64,000 nt of DNA. It comes from Megalobrama amblycephala. Taxonomy: Eukaryota > Chordata > Actinopteri > Cypriniformes > Xenocyprididae. The stretch is taken from positions 24,735,142-24,799,141 of the forward strand of contig NC_063054.1 in assembly GCF_018812025.1 (NCBI RefSeq), written 5' to 3'. Numbering within the stretch: the stretch's first letter is position 1; each line of letters opens with the position of its first letter. Both the position numbers and the translations under genes were made by a program. This document shows positions 13,157 to 24,540 of the stretch, one piece after another. The notes beneath the pieces were generated by a model, which was given only the letters and a program-made list of their open reading frames with translations, was not told the DNA's origin and made no database searches.

Positions 13157-15058
13157 TTAAGGTATAATATGTAATAGTTTTGGCTGCTAGATGTCGCTAG
13201 AAGCCTATTCAAAACAAAGGCGTAGCTTGTTGATGCCAACTTTTATAGAGGAATCTTGGGACATGTGAGCTGTGTCCGAAACCGCTCACTCGTTCACTCA
13301 TTCACTAATCCCTATATAGTGTATGGCATTTGAGTGCTCTATATCTGTATGGAGTGAACGAAATGAAGTGAGTGAATTCGGACGCTGACGTATACACTGT
13401 GCGTCAGAGATATCTGTCTCAGAAACGGCTCGACACGCGATAAAACTATTTTATCCTACATGTTATTTATATTATAAAACAATGTTAATAACAATAACAA
13501 TCATAATGACTTCATTTTGTAATCATACATGCCTCTGTGCCAGCTTTGTTGTTTAATCAATTGTATAATTTTTTTTGTCATGCTTAATGTGTTCATAATC
13601 ATTTAATACTATAAAACACTGCAAACAAAAATAAACACATTAAAAAGTGTACACCATAATTTCATGTATTTATCCTTTTTAATAAAGTTGTTAGAAACTC
13701 TCATGCTCACAGATTACGTGGTCTTTGAGCGCCCTCAGGCGACCGTTATGATTTGAATACGCTACCTATGATTAAAGATTTTTTTTTAAATCCACTAAAT
13801 TATCATCTTTTAAAGTTTAATGAATTAACAGTGCCACAAATTAAAACACATTGCTGTTAGTAAAACACATTAAATTGATTTAATGCCTACATAATATTTT
13901 AATAATAAAAATAACATTTTTATTAATATAATTTCATTTTTTTTAATTCATCTATATAATAATGTCCCCCTACATTTTAGTAGGTTTTATTCAAGTAGTG
14001 ATTAAAAAAAAAAAAAAAAAAAAAAAAAAGGTTAAAAAAATTGAATTTTGGGGAATAGTGCTTCAGCAAGTGTACATCGAATGTACACTCGAAATCAGAG
14101 AGAACTGTGGGTATAAAGTCATTCACTCAGAATTCGAACACCACTACAAAATGGCCGACACTCAATATAGTGGACCATAATGGATAGGGAGCGGTTTCAG
14201 ACACAGCTGTGGTTTCCATCTCAACAGATGGTGCAAAAGAATAGGGATAGGACTCGGGAACAAATCATGTTCATGGATGAGATTATTAATGTTATTGTAG
14301 TATGAAGCAGAGCAGGACAGAGTGTTGTGGGAGCTGAACGAGGCCGCTGGAGTGATTGCACAACACATGCCTCAAGAGCAGCGGTAATTTTATTATGACA
14401 CAGTCGCCGGCACCACTTCTGCTTTTCTGGTCATGAGTATGAGGTAATGCAGCTCTGTTTTATTATATACATTTGAGTGTGTTGAAAATGTTATAACTTT
14501 ACTCTCTGCGTTCGCTCGGCGGCTGCTATGAGACACTGTTACACACTGCAGACCGATTTTAGAATATCATATTAAATACTGGATGTCGTGTTGATAAATA
14601 GCATGCAATTAATTTTATTGTATGATGGAGAAAATTATGTATTACTGTTACTAAAAATAAACCTGCATCTGATTATGCTATGTTAGCTACTTGACAAAAT
14701 AGTGTTTTTTCTCTGAGGCATGGTAAAGCATGGTACTCGAAAAAAATCAAGAAAATTGATTTAAACAATAACAACAATTAGTTTTCTGTCTATTAATGTA
14801 ACAGTTGTTCCCTTGTCTATCAAAACGTGTAATATTTTAAAGTGTCTTTGGTGTTTCCATGGTTTCTACAAAATAAAACCGGAAACCGAAGGTAACGCAG
14901 ACACGTCCCGGAGCCTTGGTTAAAATTGCAATTTTCTCACGATTTGCAAGTTGGAAACATTTGGGATATTGTAAGTACTCAAGTGAACAAAATATATAAC
15001 ACTGGCCTAGTGGTTTTTGGATATTTTACTGCAAAAATATTACATATTGCACCTTTAA
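13157..15058. mobile_element. DNA transposon with TTAA-like ends, host of a nested element
   Basis: Left end TTAAGGTATAATATGTAATA and right end (reverse complement) TTAAAGGTGCAATATGTAAT are matching inverted repeats. A phrase just inside the left end (GCTAGATGTCGCTAG) is common in fish TTAA-type elements. No transposase is visible. It is interrupted by 13268-14208. The TTAA duplication suggests piggyBac or Kolobok; the ends alone do not decide. Confidence 0.55.
13268..14208. mobile_element. Nested DNA transposon with 20-bp TIRs and GTG duplication
   Basis: The left end is AGCTGTGTCCGAAACCGCTC. The right end is its inverted copy with one change (GAGCGGTTTCAGACACAGCT). GTG flanks both sides (13265-13267 and 14209-14211). 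It is 941 bp, non-coding, and contains a long A-run near 14005. A 3-bp duplication fits PIF/Harbinger, although TWA is the usual target there. Confidence 0.65.
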
Positions 15059-15137
15059 TTCACTTTATTTGTATAGCGCTTGTCACAATACATATCATTT
15101 CAAAGCAGCTTTACAGGAAATGCATGTGTCTACATTA
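15059..15137 (-). mobile_element. LINE 3'-tail fragment
   Basis: On the minus strand this ends in a phrase of the type AAAGCTGCTTTGAAATGATA... AGCGCTATACAAATAAAGTG, the familiar 3' tail of fish L2/CR1-type LINEs and their SINE partners. Only about 80 bp is present. Confidence 0.5.
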
Positions 15138-15145
15138 GAATTTAA

Positions 15146-16175
15146 GGTAACACTTTCTATGAAGACCATGCTTATGATTTATAGTCACATTTATACATAT
15201 AAGTATTACTATTCTATAAATTATATTTATAAAGACTCATTAAGATCTATACTGCATTATAAGAATAGATACATATATAGATAAATTTATATTTTATAAT
15301 TACTTATAAGCCACGCATTTGCTTTTTCAATGTGCATGTTCATAAGCCATTATACACTGATTAATAAATGATCAAATATAAAATAGTTCCAGAGACACTT
15401 TGCTGTATCAACTAGTTATGTCTTGAATGGTTAAAGTTTGCATTAGAGGTAATGAATGGTAATTTTTATTTGTTAAAATCTATATCTCCTCAGCCATTTG
15501 CATGGTATTGCTTATAGCAGTTTGGAATTAAACTTTAAAAATATTGTTGCAGTGTTTTGCTAGTATGTAACATTAAAAAAAAACATACTTTTTTTTTTAA
15601 CTGTTTGCATAAATGATTTCTGTTTTTTATTATTATTGTTATTATTATTACGGGAATTGTTGTTCATTAGTTACATTTACAAGTAAGCAACTTAGTGTAA
15701 AGTGAGCACACATTCGTGATTTCTTAATATTTGATTAGGAAAATTGCATTTCACTTTACTTAATGCCAACAATGATGTATTTATAAAGATTAGTAACTAT
15801 TATTACTCAATATAAGTATTTATAAGAACACAACCTGGCTATTTATAACAATATATTCACTAATTTGACAAATAAATCTGAATAAAAAGTAATTGTAACT
15901 ATAATATAATAACATAGCAATGCAAGCTGCATCTTTATAAATACATTCATGGAACCATATGACGGACTAATTAATACTGGATATGCATTGAAAAGGAAAA
16001 TGCATGACTTATAAGTAATTATAAAAATAATATAAATGTAACTATAACCGTTCTTATAATGTAGTATAGGTCTTAAGTCTTTATAAATGTTTATAAAATA
16101 GTAATACTTGCTTATAAATAAGTATAAATGGAGCAATAATTCATTATAAGCATGGTCTTCATAGAAAGTGTTACC
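15146..16175. mobile_element. hAT-type foldback element with 8-bp target duplication
   Basis: Both ends read inward GGTAACACTTTCTATGAAGA. The direct repeat GAATTTAA lies immediately outside on both sides (15138-15145 and 16176-16183). An 8-bp duplication is the hallmark of hAT elements. The arms stay similar for about 200 bp (the TTATAAGTAATTATAA type region recurs inverted), so the element can fold on itself. No transposase frame is visible. Confidence 0.8.
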
Positions 16176-16183
16176 GAATTTAA

Positions 16184-17249
16184 TTATTCAGAATTTTAAT
16201 TCTGAATAATTTTTCAAGCCTTTTTTTTTTTCATGCTGCTGAGATGATCTCAACTTTTTCAGTAGCCATAAAAAAACACACACACTTTAGCTATCCCAGA
16301 CTACATTCCCATTGTTTTTGACCCAAACAATATAACTATATAAAAAAAATGTTTTTGGAATTGTCAAAAATTTTTACTAATCTGGTAAATGGGTGGTGCA
16401 GGTTGTATTGCTAAATGCACGTGTTCTCAGTTTTTATCCTTTGCAAGCCTATATTTTTGAAGCACTGCAAAATTAAACTGATTGAAATTAAATCCATAAT
16501 TGTGCCAATATTATCTAATTTATATTCTACATTAATGTTTATATTTTTAAACTATACCTCATTTTTAGTATACTTATTATCATTACTGAAATCAGCAACC
16601 TCATTTCCGTAACCTATGTATCATTACAACAACAGGTGTTTATTTAATATTTGTTTAATAAATGAAAAAATAGTAGTTTGTTTTTAAATGCATGTGCGGA
16701 ATATGTTCTTTCAGGTTTGCCACATCATTTTGAAAATATGTCAGGTTTCATTGAAATATATATAAAAAAAAAAAATAGGTTGTAAATTGTGGAAGGTGTT
16801 GCGGTAATGAGAGAAATCAATCAAAAAAAAAAAAAAAAAAAAACCTGTTCATTTAAAAAAATAAATATTAATTCAGAATTTCAAGTAACTGCCCATGATT
16901 GTTAATAATCAATTTTTAAAAATGTGAAATTGTATTTGCTTTTCTAACAGTGTTGATGTTTTCAGACTGTTGCGGTAATGAGGTTTTTTTTTTTTTTTTA
17001 GGACTTGTTTTGGAAATTGTTCAAAAAATGTCTTAAATTGTAAGTAAATGTTTTTAAATTAATGTTCACAAATACTCCAAAAAAAAAAAAAAAAAAAATG
17101 CTAATTAAAGCATTTTTCAATTTTCATGTTTGAAATTTTTAAAACCAAGTTTTCGTGAGAATCACCTAAATAGTAAACCTCTCTGTAATATAAGGATTCT
17201 GTGGACTATTTGTTCTATTTGTAAGCAGTTCATGTATGTAACAGACTTT
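16184..17249. other. No gene recognised
   Basis: Very AT-rich DNA with A/T runs at 16825-16843, 16985-17000 and 17080-17098. Short frames only. It precedes the mthfsd exons and may be intron, but no splice-bounded exon with recognisable protein similarity was found. Confidence 0.4.
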
Positions 17250-17326
17250 AGCTCCAGCAGAGTGATCAAAGTGAATCCAGACAGACCTCAGGAACATGCA
17301 TGCTTCTTTATTTTAGAAGCAAGTTC
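17250..17326 (+). pseudogene. Possible extra or decayed mthfsd-like exon
   Basis: After an acceptor-like TATGTAACAG the frame reads KVNPDRPQEHACFFILEA, which resembles the end of the next exon ([18 protein letters not shown], end at 17481). The stretch may be a duplicated or alternative exon, or a remnant. No donor site is obvious at its end, and the frame runs to a stop at 17337. The similarity is short, so chance is possible. Confidence 0.3.
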
Positions 17327-17367
17327 CACTGAAGTGTGATCTAATCCAGTCCTAACCCCATTTTCAG

Positions 17368-18084
17368 GGTGCACTGGAGGCATGTGGTAAGGTGTCACTC
17401 TTAGAGGTCTTCACCAAAACTGCTGCAGTCAAGGTGGGTCCTGACAAACCACTGGAGGGGGTTCGATTAGCTGCTCTGCAGGTATATTAGATTTCTGATA
17501 TCATCATCAAACTGTGTGTATTCTGGGTTGTAAATATAATCATTTAACACATTAAATTTAATGACATAATTTGTGTCCCATTTTAATTTTGAATAAAGGC
17601 AGGAAAAACATTGCTTGTTCCAACACCTCGGCTAAGAACTGGATTACTCAACAGGATCATTCCACCAAAAGGTGCAACCAAACAAGAACTGTGTGTTTGT
17701 TCTACTTCTCAGGTGAAATTATGCATTTTCTAAAGTTATGCAGTATTGCATTGTTGCACTTCCTGACGTTTCAATTGAAAAATTCTTTGCTTAAGGGTAT
17801 TAAAGATTTCAGTGTCCCGATTGGTTTAGATGACAAAGTTCAAGTGGATCTTGTCGTAGTTGGATCTGTGGCTGTATCTGATAAAGGTAAAACTCTGCAC
17901 CTTAGGATGACTTGAGTTTCTTGTATTTTCTTCTCATAATACAATGAACTGACAATATTCAATGCCATTAGGCTACAGAATTGGAAAAGGTGAAGGCTTT
18001 GCAGATATGGAATATGCTCTGATGGCATGTATGGGAGCTGTGGGTGAATCCACTGTGGTCGTCACCATTGTTCACGATTGCCAG
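17368..18084 (+). CDS. mthfsd: mthfsd-like gene, four internal exons (partial)
   Basis: Four exons at 17368-17481, 17599-17712, 17796-17886 and 17972-18084, each with an AG acceptor and a GT donor, join in one frame. Key stretches are DKPLEGVRL (exon 1), [12 protein letters not shown] (exon 2), [14 protein letters not shown] (exon 3) and [14 protein letters not shown] with TIVHDCQ (exon 4). These match, from memory of the family, methenyltetrahydrofolate synthetase domain containing protein, a relative of 5-formyltetrahydrofolate cyclo-ligase with an RNA-binding domain in the full protein. Its cellular role is poorly known. The GKGEG(F/Y)AD stretch is the conserved folate/ATP-binding signature of the cyclo-ligase fold. 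The start exons and the exons after TIVHDCQ, including the RNA-binding domain, are not visible in this window. The frame itself has no stop or shift. It may be part of a live gene with very long, repeat-filled introns, or a cut-off fragment. Confidence 0.8.
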
Positions 18085-18395
18085 GTTAGTAATTTAGCCT
18101 GTAATAACTCAGGTTTCACTCATTGTGATAAAATGAAAAAGCCTTGAAATGAAAACTGTAAAAACTTCTACAACTCCTAAATGATCCTCAATAAACCACA
18201 AAAGGATAAGATTTACAGATTGTAGGATAAAGATAGGAGTCTTTGTGTTATTTGTGTATTTGAATAATCCTTTATCAAGGTTTCAGATATATAATTTGAG
18301 ATGGAAGATAAACTGTTTAAACTTAAAAAGTTAGGAGAACCAGCAAAAATTTAAGTGCACCCACCAAAAATTTAAGAGCACGTACAACAATTACA

Positions 18396-18405
<10 letters not shown>

Positions 18406-18464
<59 letters not shown>
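18406..18464. repeat. (TA)n microsatellite
   Basis: A continuous alternating AT tract in the presumed intron after the last visible mthfsd exon. 18085-18405 and 18465-18860 hold nothing else recognisable. Confidence 0.9.
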
Positions 18465-18467
<3 letters not shown>

Positions 18468-19185
18468 TTTACTTCATTTTTTGTCTAAAGTCTTTACAGT
18501 GCTGCAACTCATTTTATGTAATGCAATGCAATATACGGAGATGAGATGCCAGTCAGCATTGGTGGTCTCGCATAATGGAAACATCTTTTTCCTTGAATAA
18601 ACTGATTTTTATTCGTTATAATACTGAATATTATTAATCTGGATGTTAAAATATTTTCTCAGAACTCTGTACTGTTTGTTTATGTGCAAGTTATAAGGAG
18701 ATTTGCTGAGATTTGCAGCTCCCATGCCTAACAGAGGCCCATGACCGGCTCAGATTTTGCCAACACACCGCTGTGCTTATGACAGGAATGTGGAAAATAG
18801 AAGAAAAAAAAATTGAAGCGGAGAGGAGAGAGAACTCTCCGAATCTATGCATTGACTTCTTTTTTTTTTTTTTGTAAATTTTATTTAAACAGGTTTTTTT
18901 GTTTACATAAGTGCACATAATACAAAGTAAAAAAGGCAGTGAATCAGACAATTGAGGCACACAAAAAAAAATAAATAAAATAAAATAAAATAAAAGAAAA
19001 CAGCCAGCACTTAAAGAAGATCTTATAGAAGAAAAAAGTATAATTATGCACGTCAACTGACTTAACAAGTTTCCCACAAAGTCCACTCATACAGAGAAAG
19101 TCAGGGAGACCGGTGCCGAAGGGGAATGGCAAAGTCTCAAAGATTGCCTACACAAAGTTAAAAAAGCAAAACCAGTACATTGCCT

Positions 19186-22100
19186 TTAGGACCCAGTTTG
19201 TGGTCTATCCTTCCTGATGTGTTCTATGAAAGGGCCCCAGATCTTCATAAACTTATCTTGATAGTTAGACATAGAAAACCGCACTTCTTCAAGGTGTAAA
19301 CAGGAAACCATATCATTAAGCCATGTCTTGAAGCAAGGAGGGGAAGCTGACTTCCATTCCTTTAGGATAACCCGTTTTGCAATGGTCATACCGAACATGA
19401 GGGCTTGTTGTAAAGCGGATGGAAGAGCCAGAGAACTGTTGGAGCAGCCCAGTATCGCTAAAAGACAGTCCGGGGCCAGTTGTCTCTTATAGACAGCACT
19501 GTACAATCTAAAAATGTCAACCCAAAATCTAGTGAGATTAGGGCAGAACCAAAAAAGATGCCCAAGAGTTCCATTAGCTGATTTACATTTGTCACATAAG
19601 GGGGAGACAGCAGGGAAAAATTTGTTCAGTTTATTCTTGGAATAGTGCAGCCTATGAACTACTTTAAACTGAATGAGCTGAAGTCGAGCATTAATGGAGC
19701 ATACTTTTATCCTGTTTAACACTTTCGCCCATAGTTCGTCAGATATAACTTCACCAGTGTCCTTAATCCACGCCTCTTTAATATGGAGCGAGGGGGTAGC
19801 CATTGTGAAGAGATTTACAAACCGAGAAATCAAATGTTTGGAGGTGGGAGGGCTGGTCATAATATCAAAAAAGTCATGTTGCATGGGGGTCGCATCTAGG
19901 CGAGAAAAAGTATGTTTAACAAAATTTCTAATTTGTAGATAACGAAAAAATTGATTTGTAGGGAGTTTGAACTTAGTCTGGAGCTGGGCAAAAGATGCAA
20001 AATTATTGTCAATGTAGAGATCCCTGATAATAGATAATCCTTTATCTGACCATTGCATAAAAACAGCATCCATCAAGCCAGGCTTGAAACAGGGGTTCTG
20101 ACATATGGGGGCATGAATTGAGTTATCTGGGAGGTTCAAAATTACCTTGATTTGCTTTAAAATTTTAATTGAGTTGTAAAGCAAGAAATGATTGCGTAGC
20201 GCTTTAATTTTGATATTAGGTTTTGAGAATAGAATGGCGGACAAGGAGGCACCAGTAAGTGAAACAGCACTAGAAAGCTCAATCTCAGGCCATCTAGGGT
20301 TGGGTCCGTCCATCTCTGCACCCCCAGCCGTGTACCTATTCCAGAAAACCCATGCTCTAGCATTACAAGCCCAGTAGTAGTGCCGAAAGACTGGCAGGCC
20401 TAAACCCCCCTCTGCAGTGGGCTTCTGCAAGTGGGCCTTTGAAATACGGGGGGGCTTGGAGGCCCAGACGAAGGGCATGATAATAGAGTCTAAAGTCTTG
20501 AAAAAGGAGGAAGTGAGGAAAATTGGCACATTCTGAAATAAGTAAATTTAGGGAGCACAACCATTTTAACAATGTTGACACGGCCAATCAATGAGATGGG
20601 GAGAAGTTTCCATTTGTCTATCATACACTTAAGCCTGCTAATCAAATCCATATAATTAAGTTTAAAGAGAAGTTTTGGATTTCTGGGGATTTTGACCCCC
20701 AGATAGGAAAAGTGGTCATGGGAGACTCGGAAAGGCAGATTAAGAAGAAAACTGGAGTCAAGATCATTAGACAAAGGCATAAACACAGATTTCTGCCAGT
20801 TTATAGTAAACCCAGAGAATCGCCCAAAGCCATCTATCAAATTGAGAAGGGGTGAGAGAGATGATTTTACATCAGAAAGGGTCAGAATTACATCATCTGC
20901 ATACAGGCCAATGGTGCACTCAGATGTGCCGCAATTGATACCGGAGATTTGGGGGTTGGCTCTAACGGCTATGGCCAGCGGCTCAAGAGCTAAAGCAAAA
21001 AGCATTGGAGAGAGGCAGCAACCCTGCCTGGTGCCGCGGTGCAATGGAAATGGAGGGGATCTTTCGTGGTTGGATAGAACAGAAGATTGGGGAGCGGCAT
21101 ACAGCATTTTTAATATATACATAAATTTCGACCCAAAGCCAAATTTGTCAAGAGCAGCAAACATGTATCTCCACTCCACCTGATCAAAGGCCTGCTGGGC
21201 GTCTAATGAAATTACAGCAGAGTGGGGCAATTTAGTGGAATACATTAGATTAAGCAAACACCTCGTGTTTGAGAAGGAAAATCTATCAGGGATGAAACCT
21301 GATTGGTCAGGATGAATTAAAGTGCCAATATATTTGTTTAACCGGATGGCCAGGACTTTTGCTATAATTTTTTGGTCCGAATTGAGCAGAGATAGGGGAC
21401 GATATGAAGAGACATTGGTTTCGTCTCTGTCCTTTTTTAAGAGGACACAGATATGGGCGTCGTAAAGAGTATGAGGGAAAGTGCCCTTTTTCAGTGAGCA
21501 ATTGACCATCCGAAGCAGAAGGGGGGCGACAATGTCAATGTGTGTCTTATAAAATTCTATCCCAAATCCATCTGGACCGCATGCTTTGCCACCGGGGAAA
21601 GAATGAATGGCATTTCTGATCTCCTCCAGGGTAAAATCAGAGTCCAATTCTAGTCTTGCAGATTCAGAAAGGGCTGGAATGTCTAAAGTATGGAGAAAAT
21701 TGTCAATGTCTGTATCTGAGGCAGTGGATCTGGAAATATATAGCTGGCTGAAAAAACTAAAAAATCTATCGTTAATCTGCTTGTGGTCAGTTAATAGCTG
21801 ACCATTGGAGGAGGAAATTTTATGTATTGCCCTGTCAGATATGACGCCCTTCAGTTGCCTTGAGAGCAATTTATCGGCCTTGTCGCCCAGCTCAAAATAC
21901 TTCTGCTTTAGTTTGCGAATATAGTTCCCTACCTGCTCGCCTAGAATATGGTTGTATTCATATTTCACTTTCAAAATAGAGCAAAGTGTATCTTCAGAAC
22001 CTGTGTTTCGAAAGTCCTCCTCAAGTTCTGCTAACTCAGCCTCAATATCAGTGCGACGCCTGAGCCTGGCCCTTTTGCGAGACGACTGATACGAGATGAT

Positions 22101-23837
22101 GTGCCCTCTTATCACAGCTTTAAATGATTCCCATAAAGTGGAGTCTGAGACAGCCCCATTATCATTAATGAGCATAAAATCAGCAATCTTGGTCGATATA
22201 TAGCCACTGAACATGTCATCTAAATATAGAGAGGGGTTAAATTTCCAGCTATATTGAGGGGTATAGAGCTTAAAATCAATCACCAGTGAGAGGGGTGCAT
22301 GGTCGGAAATTAAGATACTATGGTAAGTTGAGCTTATTACATTCGACATAAGTCTAGAGTCAACCAACATATAGTCAATTCTTGTGAAACTACCATGCAC
22401 GGGGGAGAAGAAAGAAAATTTCCTTTCTAAAGCCGAGTTCAGACTGCACGATTTTCAAAGTAGTCGGGTCACTGTTCTTTTCACACTGCATGACTATCTT
22501 GGCCAGCATTCAGTCGCTGCTGTGTTCAAACTGCACGATGGATCGGCGACAGAAGGTTTCACACTGCATGATAGGAAGAATCGCCGACAACTGTCTGGCA
22601 CGCAAACTACGTTTCACAACCAAAAACACGAGAGATGTGACAAGGAAACAACGCGATATCACGCGTGCAAGACCGGAGTTATTATTATTATTATTAAAAA
22701 TGGTAGCCCGCAAGAAGCTTGCAATACGAACTGCCTGTGCGCTGATTTGCAGCGAAAACAAGAAAAAGAAAAGAAGAATATGGAGGAGGAAATGGTTGAG
22801 GAGACTGTGGATTGTGTGTTGGAGGTAAATAAGTAACTTTTCAATGTGCTGCTGTTGGATGGTCAAGCAAATGTTTGTGCTTTGGTTCTGTTTGATATAA
22901 TTGTAATGTTTATGTGTACAAAGCCATGCTTGCTGATGTTGTGGTCTATAACTCCTCCCCGAACTCCCCGCTGCTCTGTATCTTGCTCTCTCATTGGCTG
23001 TCGGTCATCGCCGATGTAGTTTTCAGTCAGAACACTTTTCACACAGCAGGATTTTGAATCGCCGACAGGTCCAGATATTTAGCATGCCAAATATCTCACG
23101 GGTGTCGGCGACTCGTCGGCGATTCTCTCAGATCGCGTCTTTGCTCATTCACACTGCGTGATTGTCACTCACGTGAACGAGCACCGATTTGCCTGTGATT
23201 TCGGGCATTTGTCGGCGATTTCTCAAAACCTGTCGGCGAGCCAAAATCGGGGCTAAAATCGTGCAGTCTGAACTCGGCTTAAGGGGTGCTGGTGCCTCCA
23301 TATGTCAACCAAGTCCAGGGATTTGGCAAGATTATTGAGAACCGAAACAGATTTTAATGCTGGGGCCACAGATGAGGAGGACCTGTCCAATACCGGATCA
23401 AAATAACAATTAAAGTCGCCACCGATAATTATACTGTAATCATTGTATTCTGTGACGAAATTGAATATTTTACAGAAAAAGTCAGGATTATCGAAATTTG
23501 GGGCGTAAATGTTTAGAAGAACTAAAGGAATTGAATTGACCGTACCCGTGACAAGTATGAACCTCCCACCTGGATCGGTAGTCTGCGATTTGAATACAAA
23601 AGGGATGGTTCTGCGAACAAGAATGGCAACCCCCCTCGCCTTGGAGGAAAAGGTGGACTGGTACACCTGAGAAATCCAAGCAGATCTTAAACGCCTCTGC
23701 TCTGAAGGTTGGATATGGGTTTCCTGCAAAAATATAATATCAGACGAGAGGGACTTCAAATGTGTGAATACTTTGCCTCTTTTAAGAGCACTTCCCATAC
23801 CCCTACAATTTCAAGAAGTAAAAGTGATGTGACTCAT
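19186..23837 (-). pseudogene. L1 ORF2 (endonuclease and reverse transcriptase), broken
   Basis: Start ATG at 23837-23835. The N-terminal endonuclease shows FLQETHI, NIYAPN and GGDFNC, and after the MITE SDHAPLSLVI. The reverse transcriptase has GPDGFGIEFYK, YRPLSLLN, SLDAQQAFDQVEW, GTRQGCCLSPMLF and the catalytic YADD. The C-terminal part ends with a CCHC-like cluster (CDKCK...GHLFWFC) near 19550-19600. Three lesions are seen. A TGA lies at codon 9 (23813-23811), where the neighbouring residues suggest Trp. The 849-bp MITE at 22431-23279 splits the endonuclease. A one-base frame change near 20530-20545 separates the reverse transcriptase from the C-terminal part. With the MITE discounted, both long frames (636 and 447 codons) are otherwise open, so the copy is fairly young but dead. 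Confidence 0.9.
22431..23279 (+). mobile_element. PIF/Harbinger-derived MITE inside L1 ORF2
   Basis: Ends are AGCCGAGTTCAGACTGCACG and its inverted copy, flanked by TAA (22428-22430 and 23280-23282). Removing the element and one TAA leaves L1 ORF2 in frame, which confirms the boundaries. At about 22699-22810 the + strand reads MVARKKLAIRTACALI, then KKKKRRIW, resembling the N-terminus of Harbinger transposases. So this is an internally deleted derivative of an autonomous element. GTCGGCGAT-type words recur in the right half. Confidence 0.85.
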
Positions 23838-24540
23838 CCCAGACCTAAGTGAATAAGTGACATAGATCTATGAGGAGGGACATAAGGTACAATTTGACGT
23901 ACGCCATACAGAGGGCTGGCAAAGCCACGAATGGCAAAAAAAAAAAAAAAAAAACCACAAAACCCAAACCCGCTAAAAGAACTAAGCGGTACATCCCACA
24001 AGCTAACAAGGAGGCTGCCGGGTAACAGAGCCAGCCAAGCTACACACAAAGAAGCCCACTTACCACAGGGCTCCGTGCGCCTCCCCATCACATTAACAAA
24101 TGTTTATATTGCACCTTCAAGAAGTACTCAATGTATGCAATATTCAGAACACGCTGGTGATATATAGATAACAGGTGGGAGGGTATAATCAGTGCAATAA
24201 AAACATCAAACTTAAGAAAAGAAGGGAAGCATCCCATAAAGGAGTGTGTGTTTATATGTAAAGGTGAACATACAAATTAACGCACATAGCCAGAAGTATC
24301 AGACAATATAAATGCAAAACGGAGGGTGAAAATAAAATTGTCCCAGTGCTAGATTTATGTATCCAAGAACGCACACTGTATGGAACACCATTTAAACACA
24401 TAGCGTTGCCTTATGCTGCATCAATAACCAACTGAAAATAAATGTTGGACCTGAACCTTTATCAAAACAGTGGATATGAAAATAATCAGACCGAAAATAT
24501 ATATGTATATACAAAGATAGTAACATCAAGTATATAGGAT

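Noticed and set aside
17571..17915. 114-codon frame on the + strand
   Set aside because: It reads a different frame through parts of two mthfsd exons and the intron between them.
18691..19086. 131-codon frame on the minus strand
   Set aside because: It crosses the L1 tail and target duplication and is rich in Phe/Leu from T-runs; no domain seen.
22384..22836. 150-codon frame on the + strand
   Set aside because: It starts in the L1 antisense strand and crosses into the Harbinger-derived MITE, so it spans two unrelated sequences.
22510..22866. 118-codon frame on the minus strand
   Set aside because: Antisense of the Harbinger N-terminal remnant, with Asn/Phe runs from low-complexity DNA.
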